Source: Marinifilum sp. (GTDB lineage Bacteria > Bacteroidota > Bacteroidia > Bacteroidales > CG2-30-32-10). From it: a DNA stretch of 54,540 nt. Each line of letters opens with the position of its first letter. The first letter of the stretch is position 1. The notes under the pieces are model-generated. The model saw only the letters and a list, made by a program, of their open reading frames with translations, ran no database searches and had not been told where the DNA came from. The stretch spans positions 1 through 54,540 of the forward strand of contig DYDE01000011.1 in assembly GCA_020718065.1 (NCBI GenBank), read 5' to 3'. Below are positions 34,154 to 42,502 of the stretch, piece by piece. The translations under genes and the position numbers were made by a program.

Positions 34154-34492
34154 ATGTATAAAGAAACCAATCAATCTGAATACAAAATCACAGTTAAAGT
34201 TAAAGAAGGACTAAGATTTATTCCTATCAATGAAATCACTCATATAACCTGTGACTCATACCTCTCAACAATTCATTTGCTAGATATTAAACACAAATTG
34301 TGTATTTCAAAACTATTAAAGGAATTTGAAGTTGAACTTGCAGATAAAGGGTTTATACGCATCAATCATAATGCTATTGCAAATGTTAATTGTATTGGTT
34401 CATACAATAAAGAAAAGCGATGTGTTTGTTTTATAAATAATGAACAATGTTGTGTTTCGGTGAGAAAAATGAAAACCATCAAAGGTTTTTAA
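34154..34492 (+). CDS. Stand-alone LytTR DNA-binding domain regulator
   Basis: The 112-aa product is a LytTR domain and nothing else: VKEGLRFIPINEITHITCDS, YLSTIHLLDI, LEFELADKGFIRINHNA-like EVELADKGFIRINHNAIANV and a short basic tail. It has no receiver domain or membrane anchor. It lies between the ncRNA and the RiPP precursor gene, on the same strand, so it is the natural candidate regulator of that cluster. The signal is unknown. Confidence 0.85.
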   Translation: MYKETNQSEYKITVKVKEGLRFIPINEITHITCDSYLSTIHLLDIKHKLCISKLLKEFEVELADKGFIRINHNAIANVNCIGSYNKEKRCVCFINNEQCCVSVRKMKTIKGF

Positions 34493-34596
34493 AAATGGGC
34501 AATACACTTATTAGCAAAACAACGACACTTATTTATGAAAACGATACACTTATTAGATTTATTAGTACACTCGGTTAAAAGTGTGTTTTTTTGTAT

Positions 34597-34604
34597 TAGG
34601 TTTG
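34597..34604 (+). promoter_or_regulatory. -7 element TAGGTTTG for the RiPP precursor
   Basis: It is an exact TAnnTTTG match, 38 bp before the ATG at 34643. The region just upstream (ACTTATTAG-type repeats in 34505-34555) could hold LytTR sites. Confidence 0.55.
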
Positions 34605-34642
34605 CTGCCGATAATTTAATTATAAATTTAAAATTTTAAAAA

Positions 34643-34816
34643 ATGAAGAAAAAAGATTTATTATTGGCAAGCTTTAGCGACCAATTAAAAAAAACTGAAT
34701 TAAAAGCAATTAATGGGGGAGAAGAACCTGGGCTTACTCGCAGAGCATACAATACTCAAACCCTAAATGGAATTGAAACGGACTATAGGCCAGATCAAGA
34801 TGATCCTCAGGACTAA
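34643..34816 (+). CDS. RiPP precursor peptide with double-glycine leader
   Basis: The 57-aa product has a leader MKKKDLLLASFSDQLKKTEL then KAINGG, the GG-type leader of Bacteroidota natural-product precursors. The core of 31 residues is acidic: EEPGLTRRAYNTQTLNGIET then DYRPDQDDPQD. It supplies several Thr (acceptors) and many Asp/Glu (donors) for ester or amide cross-links made by ATP-grasp ligases (graspetides). No cysteine is present. A very strong terminator follows, so the precursor can be made in excess over the maturases at 35145-37330. It is too short for routine gene calling. Confidence 0.82.
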   Translation: MKKKDLLLASFSDQLKKTELKAINGGEEPGLTRRAYNTQTLNGIETDYRPDQDDPQD

Positions 34817-34825
34817 AGTCATATT

Positions 34826-34870
34826 GTATAAAAAAGGATAGGGGATAACTTCCCCTATCCTTTTTTATAC
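34826..34870 (+). terminator. Strong terminator after the precursor gene
   Basis: GGATAGGGGA and TCCCCTATCC pair across 5 nt, extended by A6/T6 and GTAT/ATAC flanks to a stem of 20 bp, ending in TTTTTT. It begins 9 bp after the stop codon. Confidence 0.95.
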
Positions 34871-35144
34871 AAACTTATTAAATCGCTGAAAACAAAAAAA
34901 CATAGGATATAAAAAGTATAGTATCTAATTAAATACAGCCTGATTTCAATAATTTATATAGAATAAATTTTATTCAGACAAAATTAAAGTTTTGATTAAC
35001 CTAATATTTATTATAATTATTCAGTGGTTAAAAATAAAAATTAATTAAATTTTTATAATTCACTAAAAATTATAAAAAAATACAATTAAAGTTGTTGAAT
35101 TTAATATAATAATCTTCTTTTTTAGGCTTAAAAAAATATATTTA
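34871..35144. other. AT-rich leader before the maturase genes
   Basis: No ORF, strong hairpin or exact TAnnTTTG element was seen. Maturase expression may come from read-through past the terminator or an atypical promoter here. Confidence 0.4.
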
Positions 35145-36155
35145 ATGCATCTGATATTTTCCGAAACTTCTGACTTTTCAACAAACAATGTTATAGATTG
35201 GTTAATACATTGGAATATAACTTATTTGCGATATAATGGAGTGTCTGAAAATGAAAATGAGTTTGATTTTAGTAAGTGTGAGTTTTGTATCTATTTTGAT
35301 AACGAAAATGATTCAAAAGGAATCTATTATAAAAACATAAATATTATTAAAGAAGCCAAATCAATTTGGTTTAGAAGACCTAAAAAAACATTAAAAGATT
35401 TTTATTCACCGAATACCACTAAAATATCATTAATACCAAATGATGTTTTGGACAATTGGCTTAAACCTCACTTTAGGGTTTTAAAAGAATTTGTTGTTGA
35501 TTCTCTTTCACAAAAAAAAGTTTTAGGATCATATACCATTACTGGATTAAATAAACCACAAATTTTGAGTCTTGCTAAAAAAAATGGTTTAGAAATCCCT
35601 AAAACTATAATAACAAATTCTTTTAGTGTGCTTCAAAATTTCTTTCAGAATAATAATAATAAAATAATTAGTAAAGCATTGCATGAGTGTATTAATTATT
35701 TTCCTGAAAATAAAAATTATGGCATTATTGAATACACAAATTTAATTGAAGATATAAAAACAATTCCAAATATTTTTGCTACATCAATTTTTCAGGAATT
35801 TATTGAAAAAGAATACGAAATTAGAATTGTATATTTGGATAAAGAATTATATGCTATGGCTATTTTTAGTCAAAATAATAATAAAACAAAAATTGATTTT
35901 AGAAATTATGACAAAATAAAACCAAATAGGATGGTTCCATATAGAATTGATGAATCTTTAAAACAAAACCTAATTTGTTTAATGAAAGAGATTGGTTTAA
36001 ATATGGGGTCAATTGATTTATTAAAAGCTAAGAATGGCAAAATCTATTTTTTGGAAATTAATCCTGTAGGTCAATATGATTTTGTTTCCTATTATTGTAA
36101 CTATAATATTGATCATGAAATAGCTAATTTTCTTATTAAAGATGAAAAAAGATAA
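35145..36155 (+). CDS. gwsG: ATP-grasp peptide ligase, grasp-with-spasm type
   Basis: The 336-aa product has the layout of MvdD/PatG-like graspetide ligases. The N-terminal recognition domain contains MHLIFSETSDFSTNNVIDWL and SIWFRRPKKTLKDFY, the R-x-P region common to the group. A KVLGSYTITGLNKPQILSLA linker leads to an ATP-grasp core (IISKALHECIN, SIFQEFIEKEYEIRIVYLDK, and the metal-binding end LNMGSIDLLKAKNGKIYFLE then INPVGQYDF). It should activate core Asp/Glu carboxylates and join them to Thr/Lys side chains. It overlaps the next ORF by 14 bp. The symbol follows the named family and has not been verified by search. Confidence 0.85.
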   Translation: MHLIFSETSDFSTNNVIDWLIHWNITYLRYNGVSENENEFDFSKCEFCIYFDNENDSKGIYYKNINIIKEAKSIWFRRPKKTLKDFYSPNTTKISLIPNDVLDNWLKPHFRVLKEFVVDSLSQKKVLGSYTITGLNKPQILSLAKKNGLEIPKTIITNSFSVLQNFFQNNNNKIISKALHECINYFPENKNYGIIEYTNLIEDIKTIPNIFATSIFQEFIEKEYEIRIVYLDKELYAMAIFSQNNNKTKIDFRNYDKIKPNRMVPYRIDESLKQNLICLMKEIGLNMGSIDLLKAKNGKIYFLEINPVGQYDFVSYYCNYNIDHEIANFLIKDEKR

Positions 36156-36339
36156 ATTTGTAAAAATAAATTCAAGTAAAAATATTCCTGTCAATTTACA
36201 TTTTTTAAGAATAATAAAAAAAAGGGGGGATGAGATTGAGTATAGCGAATTTGTTGATGAATATTCAAGTATGGCGAAAGTTCAACATTTTTACAAAAGG
36301 AATTCCAATATAGTGATTTATGGACACAAAGAAAATTAA
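36142..36339 (+). CDS. Small protein between ligase and SPASM maturase
   Basis: The 65-aa product is basic, with no signal peptide (KFVKINSSKNIPVNLHFLRI, then IKKRGDEIEYSEFVDEYSSM). It overlaps the ligase gene by 14 bp and the SPASM gene by 20 bp, so translation is probably coupled. It could be a leader-binding or adaptor subunit, but nothing in the sequence proves this. Confidence 0.6.
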   Translation: MKKDKFVKINSSKNIPVNLHFLRIIKKRGDEIEYSEFVDEYSSMAKVQHFYKRNSNIVIYGHKEN

Positions 36340-37330
36340 TAACAACTTATTTTTTCTTCTTTTTGCAAATTGTATACCTGTAAAGGGTTACAAAACAAGT
36401 ATAATAATGGATTTACAAAGATCAGGGTACTTAAAAATTCCTAATTTGCTGTTCGATATATTAGATTTAAATTTACGAAGCATAACGATAGGAGAAATAA
36501 AAAACAAATTTGGTGGACAATATAATAGAGGTATAGATAAATATTTAAAATACCTAACTAAAGAAGAATTTGGTTTTTTCACATCGGAACCAAATAGTTT
36601 TCCTATGTTACTTAAAGATTTTTTAACACCTTTTAAAATTTTGTCATCAATTATTAATTATTCAATTTCTAGTCCTTACAAATTAGAAATAGTTATTAAA
36701 CAATTAATTAATTTTGGTTGTCAAATTATTCAACTGCGAGTTTTTGATAAAATAGATTTGGAGAAACTTAAAGAAGATTTATTTTTAATTAAAAAGAGTC
36801 GTATTAAAATTTTGGAACTATATTTGGCTGATTTTAATTATAATATAACTGATTTAATAAGCATTACAAAATCAGACAGAAGGATTGTATTGGTGATTCA
36901 TTCTTCAAATGAGATAGATATAAAGGATGAAAAGTTAGATAATGAAAAAATTTATTTTACTGAGAATAAGCTAATGCCAAAGTCAAAAGAAATAATTGAT
37001 GAGCGTTTATTCATTTCAAATATTCAATTTTATATGGAGAGTTTATCTCATAACGTTGGTTTAAACAGAAAAGTATGTATAGATCTTGATGGTAGTATTA
37101 AAAACTTTGTTAATCATTCGAAAACATATGGTAATATTACAAAAATGTCATTAGAAGAGGTTATTAATTTGGAATCTTTTAAATGGCATTGGTTTATTTG
37201 TAATGATATGATTGAAAAATGTAAAGATTGCCAATTTCGTTATATGTGTTTGAGTAATTCAGAAATTGAATATAAAGATTCAAAATATTATAAAGTAGAT
37301 ACATGTAATTTTGATCCATATATTGATTAA
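36320..37330 (+). CDS. gwsS: SPASM-domain peptide maturase, grasp-with-spasm type
   Basis: The 336-aa product has a middle that looks like a radical-SAM-type barrel but without the CX3CX2C iron-sulfur motif (HSSNEIDIKDEKL, RKVCIDLDGSIKNF). Near the C-terminus CKDCQFRYMC and DTCNFDPY form a SPASM-type cysteine cluster. This combination is the SPASM partner of the grasp-with-spasm systems of Bacteroidota. The N-terminal block (LFFLLFANCIPVKGYKTSII) is not a signal peptide by context. Its role, perhaps as a scaffold or leader-handling partner of the ligase, is not established. Confidence 0.8.
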   Translation: MDTKKINNNLFFLLFANCIPVKGYKTSIIMDLQRSGYLKIPNLLFDILDLNLRSITIGEIKNKFGGQYNRGIDKYLKYLTKEEFGFFTSEPNSFPMLLKDFLTPFKILSSIINYSISSPYKLEIVIKQLINFGCQIIQLRVFDKIDLEKLKEDLFLIKKSRIKILELYLADFNYNITDLISITKSDRRIVLVIHSSNEIDIKDEKLDNEKIYFTENKLMPKSKEIIDERLFISNIQFYMESLSHNVGLNRKVCIDLDGSIKNFVNHSKTYGNITKMSLEEVINLESFKWHWFICNDMIEKCKDCQFRYMCLSNSEIEYKDSKYYKVDTCNFDPYID

Positions 37331-37336
37331 AAAATA

Positions 37337-37344
37337 TATTTTTG
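37337..37344 (+). promoter_or_regulatory. -7 element TATTTTTG for the barrel protein
   Basis: It is an exact TAnnTTTG match, 28 bp before the ATG at 37373 and 6 bp after the maturase stop codon. It suggests separate transcription of the barrel gene. Confidence 0.5.
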
Positions 37345-37372
37345 TACAATAAAAAACCAACCTATTTTATAA

Positions 37373-39817
37373 ATGAAAACCACAACCCAACCTATTTTTA
37401 GCTATTTTATTCTGTTCTGTTTTTTTTTATATTCTTTCTTTTCAATTAGCAATGCACAAACAATAGAAATATCAGGTACTATATACGATAGTATTAATAA
37501 AGAAAAACTGCCCTATGGCAATGTGTTTTTAAAAAATGATAAAGATTCTATAATTACTGGCGTTTTAACTAATGATAAAGGAGAGTTTAAATTAAAAAAA
37601 ATTGCTTATCAAAACGGACAATATTTATTAGTGAATTACCTGGGTTATTTTAGTAAAAGAATTGAAATAAACTATAACAATAGTAACAAAATTAATATTG
37701 ATAAAATATTTCTTCGTGCTGATATAAGCCAAATGAAAGAAGTAACGGTGGTGGGGAAAACCAAATATATGGAGCAACAGTTCGACCGAAAGGTGTTTAA
37801 CATTAGTACCAGTAAAACAAGCTCCGCAAAAAACATATTCGATCTACTAAGAACATTACCAGGCGTTACGGTTGAGCAAAACGACAAAGTAAAATACAAA
37901 GGAGCTCCAGCAAGCATTTATGTTGATGATCAGCCCGCCGAATACGTATATCCCAAAACAGAAATGATACCTGTTGCCAATGTATTGAAAATCGAATTAA
38001 TAGATGCTTCACTCCGCAACGGTGCGAGCAAAGGTGGTATTATAAACATTAAAATGAAAAACATTGCAACAAATGGCATAAGCGGTATGGCTCAAACTAA
38101 CAATAACACTATTAAGTTTAAAGATATAAATAATAGCAATAATTTTTTGAATTTGAACTATAAAGCAAAAAAAGTACTGTTCTTTTACAACCTGAATTAC
38201 GATCATACAAATTCATACAATAACACTTCAACAGATGGAACATTAAATTTCAATACCAACACTTATACATTAAACAATACAACGAGCAACAAAAACGTAA
38301 TAGATGAATTGTGGAATTATGGAGGTATTCGTATATTGATTAACCCTAAAACAAAATTTCGCCTTTCAGGTGGATTTTATAAAGATAATGGTACTTATTT
38401 TTCTGAGAATTATTACCAAGAAAACAATAATGACCCGAATTTTATTTATGATAAATATAATCGTATTGCCACAAGTGATTTTTCTAGTTTAAACAAATGG
38501 ATAAATACTTCTTTTTATCACAGCTTTGATTCGCTCGGGAAGGAAATATCAATTTATGGAGGAAGTTCAGTTACTAATATTCCTAATTCTATGAGTTTGG
38601 ATAATTATAATTATCAATATATTTCAAATATACCTGTAGACAGCACCTATCATGCTAAACAAAATTTTGATTTTAAGCAAGGTGGTATATATGGTGGTTT
38701 ATATTACAATCATCCAATTAATACAAAAACAAGGTGGAATTGTGGATGGAATGGATGGTTTCAATATAAAGGCGATGAAAATAATATTTATAGCAAAAAC
38801 GAAATTGTATATTTACCATTGACACGTAAAACAAAAAGTACTAATCAAGATCAAACAGCTTACTGGAGAATTGGTACTACCGTTAAAAAATGGAAGTTTG
38901 ATGTAGGAATTTCGGCTCAATATAATAAAAATGTAATTGATTATACACGATATAATATTAATTCGGAGGATACGCTACTTAAGGTAAATAAAGATTATCT
39001 TTATTGGTTGCCTTCTGCAACAATTGTGTTTTCGATTGACAGCATTCAGGAAATAAAACTTTCTTACTCTAAAAGCATTCAATCAGTTTGGGATAGTCAA
39101 TTATGCGATTTTATTAACAAACAAAATCCCCGCTATTGGTCTAGTGGGAATTCTGATTTAAAACCAACGGCTTACCATAATCTATATCTTGGTTATACTT
39201 ACACCAAGCAAAACTGGAACTTCAATACAGATGCATTCTATAGTATTACTAATGATGATATTTCTTATTTAACAATCCCTTATAATGATGTAATTTCCAT
39301 TACAAAACCCGCCAACATAGCTCACAATAGCAAAATAGGAATTGATGTTTCTTTTTGGATTTCTATTAAAGAAAAATACGATATAAATTTATCCTCTTCC
39401 GTCAATCATACTTCCATCAAGACTACCGATATAAATGCAAATGGATTTAAGAAAAAAGAGTTTGGTTACAATGTTAAATTAAGTACCGATGTTCTTTTCA
39501 GTAAAAAAATCACAGGAACATTTTATATCAATTATTTTAGTCGTGAAATAACCTTCGAAGGATATAAATTCGATTATATAAACTCTTCCATAAGTGTAAC
39601 ACGAAAGTTTTTAGACAATAAATTGTTTTTGACAATGGGTGTTAACAACCTTTTCGATAATATAATTAATCATGGAAGTTATTATAATTTTGGAGGAATC
39701 TCCCAAACTACCATCGAAAATTATAGTCGGTACAAACCTGCCTATTTCATTTCTTTGCAATACAAATTCCGTCAGGGTGACAGAGGAACAAAAGATTCCG
39801 GGAAAATGAGAGGATAA
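37373..39817 (+). CDS. TonB-dependent-receptor-like outer-membrane barrel protein
   Basis: The 814-aa product has a signal peptide (YFILFCFFLYSFFSISNAQ). A carboxypeptidase-regulatory-like domain follows at about 30-115 (ISGTIYDSINKEKLPYGNVF, LTNDKGEFKLKKI). A plug domain lies at about 120-225 (IFDLLRTLPGVTVEQNDKVK, IYVDDQPAEY, NGASKGGIINIKM), then a large barrel in which the NLYLGYTYTKQNWNFNTDAF strands are typical, ending YFISLQYKFRQGD. This is the outer-membrane-beta-barrel-3 type of TonB protein. Given its place after the RiPP maturases it might export, import or be targeted by the peptide; this is speculative. Confidence 0.88.
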   Translation: MKTTTQPIFSYFILFCFFLYSFFSISNAQTIEISGTIYDSINKEKLPYGNVFLKNDKDSIITGVLTNDKGEFKLKKIAYQNGQYLLVNYLGYFSKRIEINYNNSNKINIDKIFLRADISQMKEVTVVGKTKYMEQQFDRKVFNISTSKTSSAKNIFDLLRTLPGVTVEQNDKVKYKGAPASIYVDDQPAEYVYPKTEMIPVANVLKIELIDASLRNGASKGGIINIKMKNIATNGISGMAQTNNNTIKFKDINNSNNFLNLNYKAKKVLFFYNLNYDHTNSYNNTSTDGTLNFNTNTYTLNNTTSNKNVIDELWNYGGIRILINPKTKFRLSGGFYKDNGTYFSENYYQENNNDPNFIYDKYNRIATSDFSSLNKWINTSFYHSFDSLGKEISIYGGSSVTNIPNSMSLDNYNYQYISNIPVDSTYHAKQNFDFKQGGIYGGLYYNHPINTKTRWNCGWNGWFQYKGDENNIYSKNEIVYLPLTRKTKSTNQDQTAYWRIGTTVKKWKFDVGISAQYNKNVIDYTRYNINSEDTLLKVNKDYLYWLPSATIVFSIDSIQEIKLSYSKSIQSVWDSQLCDFINKQNPRYWSSGNSDLKPTAYHNLYLGYTYTKQNWNFNTDAFYSITNDDISYLTIPYNDVISITKPANIAHNSKIGIDVSFWISIKEKYDINLSSSVNHTSIKTTDINANGFKKKEFGYNVKLSTDVLFSKKITGTFYINYFSREITFEGYKFDYINSSISVTRKFLDNKLFLTMGVNNLFDNIINHGSYYNFGGISQTTIENYSRYKPAYFISLQYKFRQGDRGTKDSGKMRG

Positions 39818-39912
39818 AAATTTAATAAAAAGAAAAGCCAACTACCGTTTAGATTCAAAATGTTTTGAAAGAGAGATATTTAATTAAAAAAGGAGAACCA
39901 ACTTATTAACAC

Positions 39913-40053
39913 TTACTTTGTTTGTGCTTGTTTTGTGATGCTTAGAAAATCACACAGTATGAACAATATTGAAGTATAGAAAATAAGGCAGATGGTTAAA
40001 AAAAATGCTCCAATTTGGGCAGGTAATAAATGAGAGAATGCAGATAGCAGCAT
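39913..40053 (-). pseudogene. Possible remnant of a membrane protein
   Basis: A 46-codon frame (MLLSAFSHLLPAQIGAFFLT, then ICLIFYTSILFILCDFLSIT) reads like two membrane helices and extends upstream only with a TTG start into the next gene. It may be the tail of a lost gene or a small membrane protein, or it may be chance. Confidence 0.25.
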
Positions 40054-40077
40054 TATACCTAAATTAAATACACAAAA

Positions 40078-41730
40078 ATGAGAATTAAAAAACAATTTAT
40101 TATTCGTTATTTCATTTTAGTTACTATTTTTCTTTTTTGCATTACATCTGCAAGTTATGCACAGCAAAAGAAATATGCTATCATTAAATCTAATAAAGAA
40201 AATATTAAATATTTTGTAAATGGAAAGAGGAATGTATGGGAAATTGATCCAACGTTGAAACCTGCCAGATTAGAATTATACTGTGATAAAGAAATGAATA
40301 CCGTGAAATTTAAAACGGATGTTGATTCTATTCAGTTTAATATCAAGAATAAAGATACGGTACGTTTTGCTATTTTGTTGAATGGAAAAGATACTGCTTT
40401 TACTGAAGTTGTTGGTGTAAAGGATTTGCCTGATAAAATCAGCAACACGGATAAAATATATTATCTGAGCCTTTTTTGGAGTGAAGTAAAATACAATTTT
40501 ATTAACATTGATAAAATAAATTTTGACTGGGACAGTTTGTATCATATTTACCTTAATACTGTTGTTAATACAAAAAATGATTATGAGTATTATCAGGAAC
40601 TGAAGAAATTTGCTGCGACTTTGAAGGATGGTCACTCTGAAATTTCTGCCGGATATGAACTCACGCAATACTTTGATTATATTGGGTTAACTTTTCTGGA
40701 TTTTAATAAAAAAGTTTATATCGTTAATATTAATAAAAATGCAGGAATTGATTCTACTTTTTTGGGTGCTGAGCTAATTGAAGTTGAAGGAATGCCTACA
40801 AAGAAATATTTGGAACAAAATATTTTTCCATTTGTAAGTGCTTCGACAGAACAGCATTTATGGATGCAAGGAGTACATAAATTACATTTAGGATTGAAAA
40901 CGAAACCATTTATTGGAAAAGTAAAAAAAACAAGTGGAGAAATTGTTAAAATAAATTTACCACGTAATGGAGAACAAACCAGAACAGACCAGGATAAATG
41001 GTGGGGGATAATGCCAGTTAATACACCAAATATAGTAAGTTTTAAATGGTTAAAGGATTCTATTGCATTGGTTGAAATAAGAGGATTTTACCCTGAAAAT
41101 TTGGTGATCAAACAATTTGATAATTATATCTCTTCTATCAACAAAGCAAAAGGTTTAATTATTGATATTAGAAATAATGGCGGGGGTAGTACGATAGCAG
41201 CTAATCACATAATATCCTGTTTGTTGAAAGGAAAATATTTTTTAGGTATGGGTTCGCAAACAAGAGTGAATGATGGTGTGAAAAAAGCAAATGGAAACTG
41301 GATACCAGAATGGTCTGATTTTTATAAAAACAGGGCAATAGCATATGAAAAACCAGACACTGTTTATATAGCAGACAGCATTAAAAGAATTAAGATACCT
41401 ACGGTTATACTTATTAGCAGGTTTACTTTTTCGGCTGCTGAGGATTTTTTAATTACGCTTTATGAAATACCTGAACGACCCTTGTTTATTGGAGAACCTA
41501 CCGGAGGTTCAACGGGTTCTCCCTTATTTGTTCCCGATTTGCCAGGTGGTGGTAGTTTTAGAATATGCACCAGAAGGGTTTGTTTCCCTTATAGTAATAA
41601 GCCTTTTGTAAATGAAGGAATAAAACCAGATATTTTAATTTATCCGACAATACAGGATTATATGAATAGAAAAGATGTTGTTTTGGATAAGGGAGTGGAA
41701 CAAATAGAAAAGGAAATAAAAAAGAAATAA
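40078..41730 (+). CDS. Secreted S41 family (tail-specific) serine protease
   Basis: The 550-aa product has a signal peptide (FILVTIFLFCITSASYAQ). A long N-terminal domain holds a helical lid (LPDKISNTDKIYYLSLFWSE, LKDGHSEISAGYELTQYFDY). A PDZ-like stretch lies near residues 200-280, and the peptidase core contains IALVEIRGFYPEN, GLIIDIRNNGGGSTIAANHI, LISRFTFSAAEDFLITLYEI (nucleophile Ser in TFSAAE) and GEPTGGSTGSPLFVPDLPGG. It is periplasmic or exported. It follows the RiPP-associated barrel gene and could process the peptide outside the cytoplasm, but such proteases are common housekeeping enzymes as well. Confidence 0.88.
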   Translation: MRIKKQFIIRYFILVTIFLFCITSASYAQQKKYAIIKSNKENIKYFVNGKRNVWEIDPTLKPARLELYCDKEMNTVKFKTDVDSIQFNIKNKDTVRFAILLNGKDTAFTEVVGVKDLPDKISNTDKIYYLSLFWSEVKYNFINIDKINFDWDSLYHIYLNTVVNTKNDYEYYQELKKFAATLKDGHSEISAGYELTQYFDYIGLTFLDFNKKVYIVNINKNAGIDSTFLGAELIEVEGMPTKKYLEQNIFPFVSASTEQHLWMQGVHKLHLGLKTKPFIGKVKKTSGEIVKINLPRNGEQTRTDQDKWWGIMPVNTPNIVSFKWLKDSIALVEIRGFYPENLVIKQFDNYISSINKAKGLIIDIRNNGGGSTIAANHIISCLLKGKYFLGMGSQTRVNDGVKKANGNWIPEWSDFYKNRAIAYEKPDTVYIADSIKRIKIPTVILISRFTFSAAEDFLITLYEIPERPLFIGEPTGGSTGSPLFVPDLPGGGSFRICTRRVCFPYSNKPFVNEGIKPDILIYPTIQDYMNRKDVVLDKGVEQIEKEIKKK

Positions 41731-41787
41731 AACAAGAAATTACTGTTACTTTTGTTTGTAATATAATTTTTTTTTCATTTTATTTGA

Positions 41788-41813
41788 GGCTGTCTGAAAA
41801 GGCAGCCTTTTTT
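41788..41813 (+). terminator. Terminator after the S41 protease gene
   Basis: GGCTG pairs with the distal CAGCC of GGCAGCC and runs into TTTTTT. It lies 58 bp after the stop codon. Confidence 0.85.
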
Positions 41814-41970
41814 ATACAGTAATACAGGACAAAAAAATCTTATACAATCGCTTAACCAAAGTAATAGTGTAAATACTAATGCACTTAAGAGTGGTATTTA
41901 TTTAAACCAGATAATAGATAGTAAGAGGAAAATGATAAATACGGGTAAGTGGGTGAATGCAGTGGAATAA
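41812..41970 (+). pseudogene. Decayed C-terminal fragment of a T9SS protein
   Basis: The frame reads LYSNTGQKNLIQSLNQSNSV, NTNALKSGIYLNQIIDSKRK, MINTGKWVNAVE and a stop. That is the second half of a type A sorting domain (the usual N.xGQ..., L.SGIY...I and K...K.V pattern). It has no start codon or N-terminal part, and it abuts the terminator of the protease. It is the remnant of a deleted secreted-protein gene. Confidence 0.75.
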
Positions 41971-42080
41971 GATAGGTATTTCAGAGAACTATCCCATATT
42001 TTGAGTTTTTACAAAGTTCATACAAAATCAGGTAATCATAAAAAAATCGTTTACCCCATACCCATTTTTGTCGGGTACCG

Positions 42081-42303
42081 ATAAAACGATCGTATGGTCG
42101 ATACTCTTCTGTAAAGAGTACCTATAAAACGATCGTACGGTCGGTACTCCTCTATGATGAGTGCCTATAAAACGATCGTATGGTCGATACTCCTCTGTGA
42201 AGAGTACTTATAAAACGATCGTACGGTCGATACTCCTCTGTGAAGAGTACCTATAAAACGATCATACGATCAGTACTACTTTTCGGAGAGTATCGACCAT
42301 ACG
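42081..42303. repeat. 43-bp tandem hairpin repeat array, five units plus inverted end
   Basis: Units start at 42081, 42124, 42167, 42210 and 42253, an exact 43-bp period. Each contains ATAAAACGATCGTAyGGTCG, where CGATCGTAyGGTCG can pair with itself (G-T pairs allowed), then a hairpin TACTC-loop-GAGTA. In the 42124 unit both stem arms differ from the others (GGTACTC with GAGTGCC) and still pair. The array ends with GTATCGACCATACG (42290-42303), the exact reverse complement of CGTATGGTCGATAC in units 1 and 3. There are no spacers. It lies about 200 bp upstream of the 325-aa gene copy B. Confidence 0.9.
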
Positions 42304-42415
42304 CACTATTTGCAATGCTTTCATTTTTTTAGTGATCTATTTTAAAGTTACATATAAGTAAGTTGTTTTTTTTTAATATAAATATTTTATTTATTTTTTT
42401 ATATAAAATTTTATT

Positions 42416-42423
42416 TATATTTG
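42416..42423 (+). promoter_or_regulatory. -7 element TATATTTG for copy B
   Basis: It is an exact TAnnTTTG match 79 bp before the ATG at 42503 and downstream of the repeat array, so the array would lie outside the transcript if this is the only promoter. Confidence 0.55.
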
Positions 42424-42502
42424 TAGAGCAAATAAGTTTTATTTGCTATCAAATTTTAACATATAATAATTAAACCCATTTATTAATTAAAACTAAAAAT
42501 TT

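Noticed and set aside
36320-37330. Canonical radical SAM enzyme
   Set aside because: There is no CX3CX2C motif; only the SPASM-type C-terminal cysteines are present.
3835-42303. The two tandem arrays as CRISPR arrays
   Set aside because: Units are contiguous with no variable spacers, and no cas gene is in the window.
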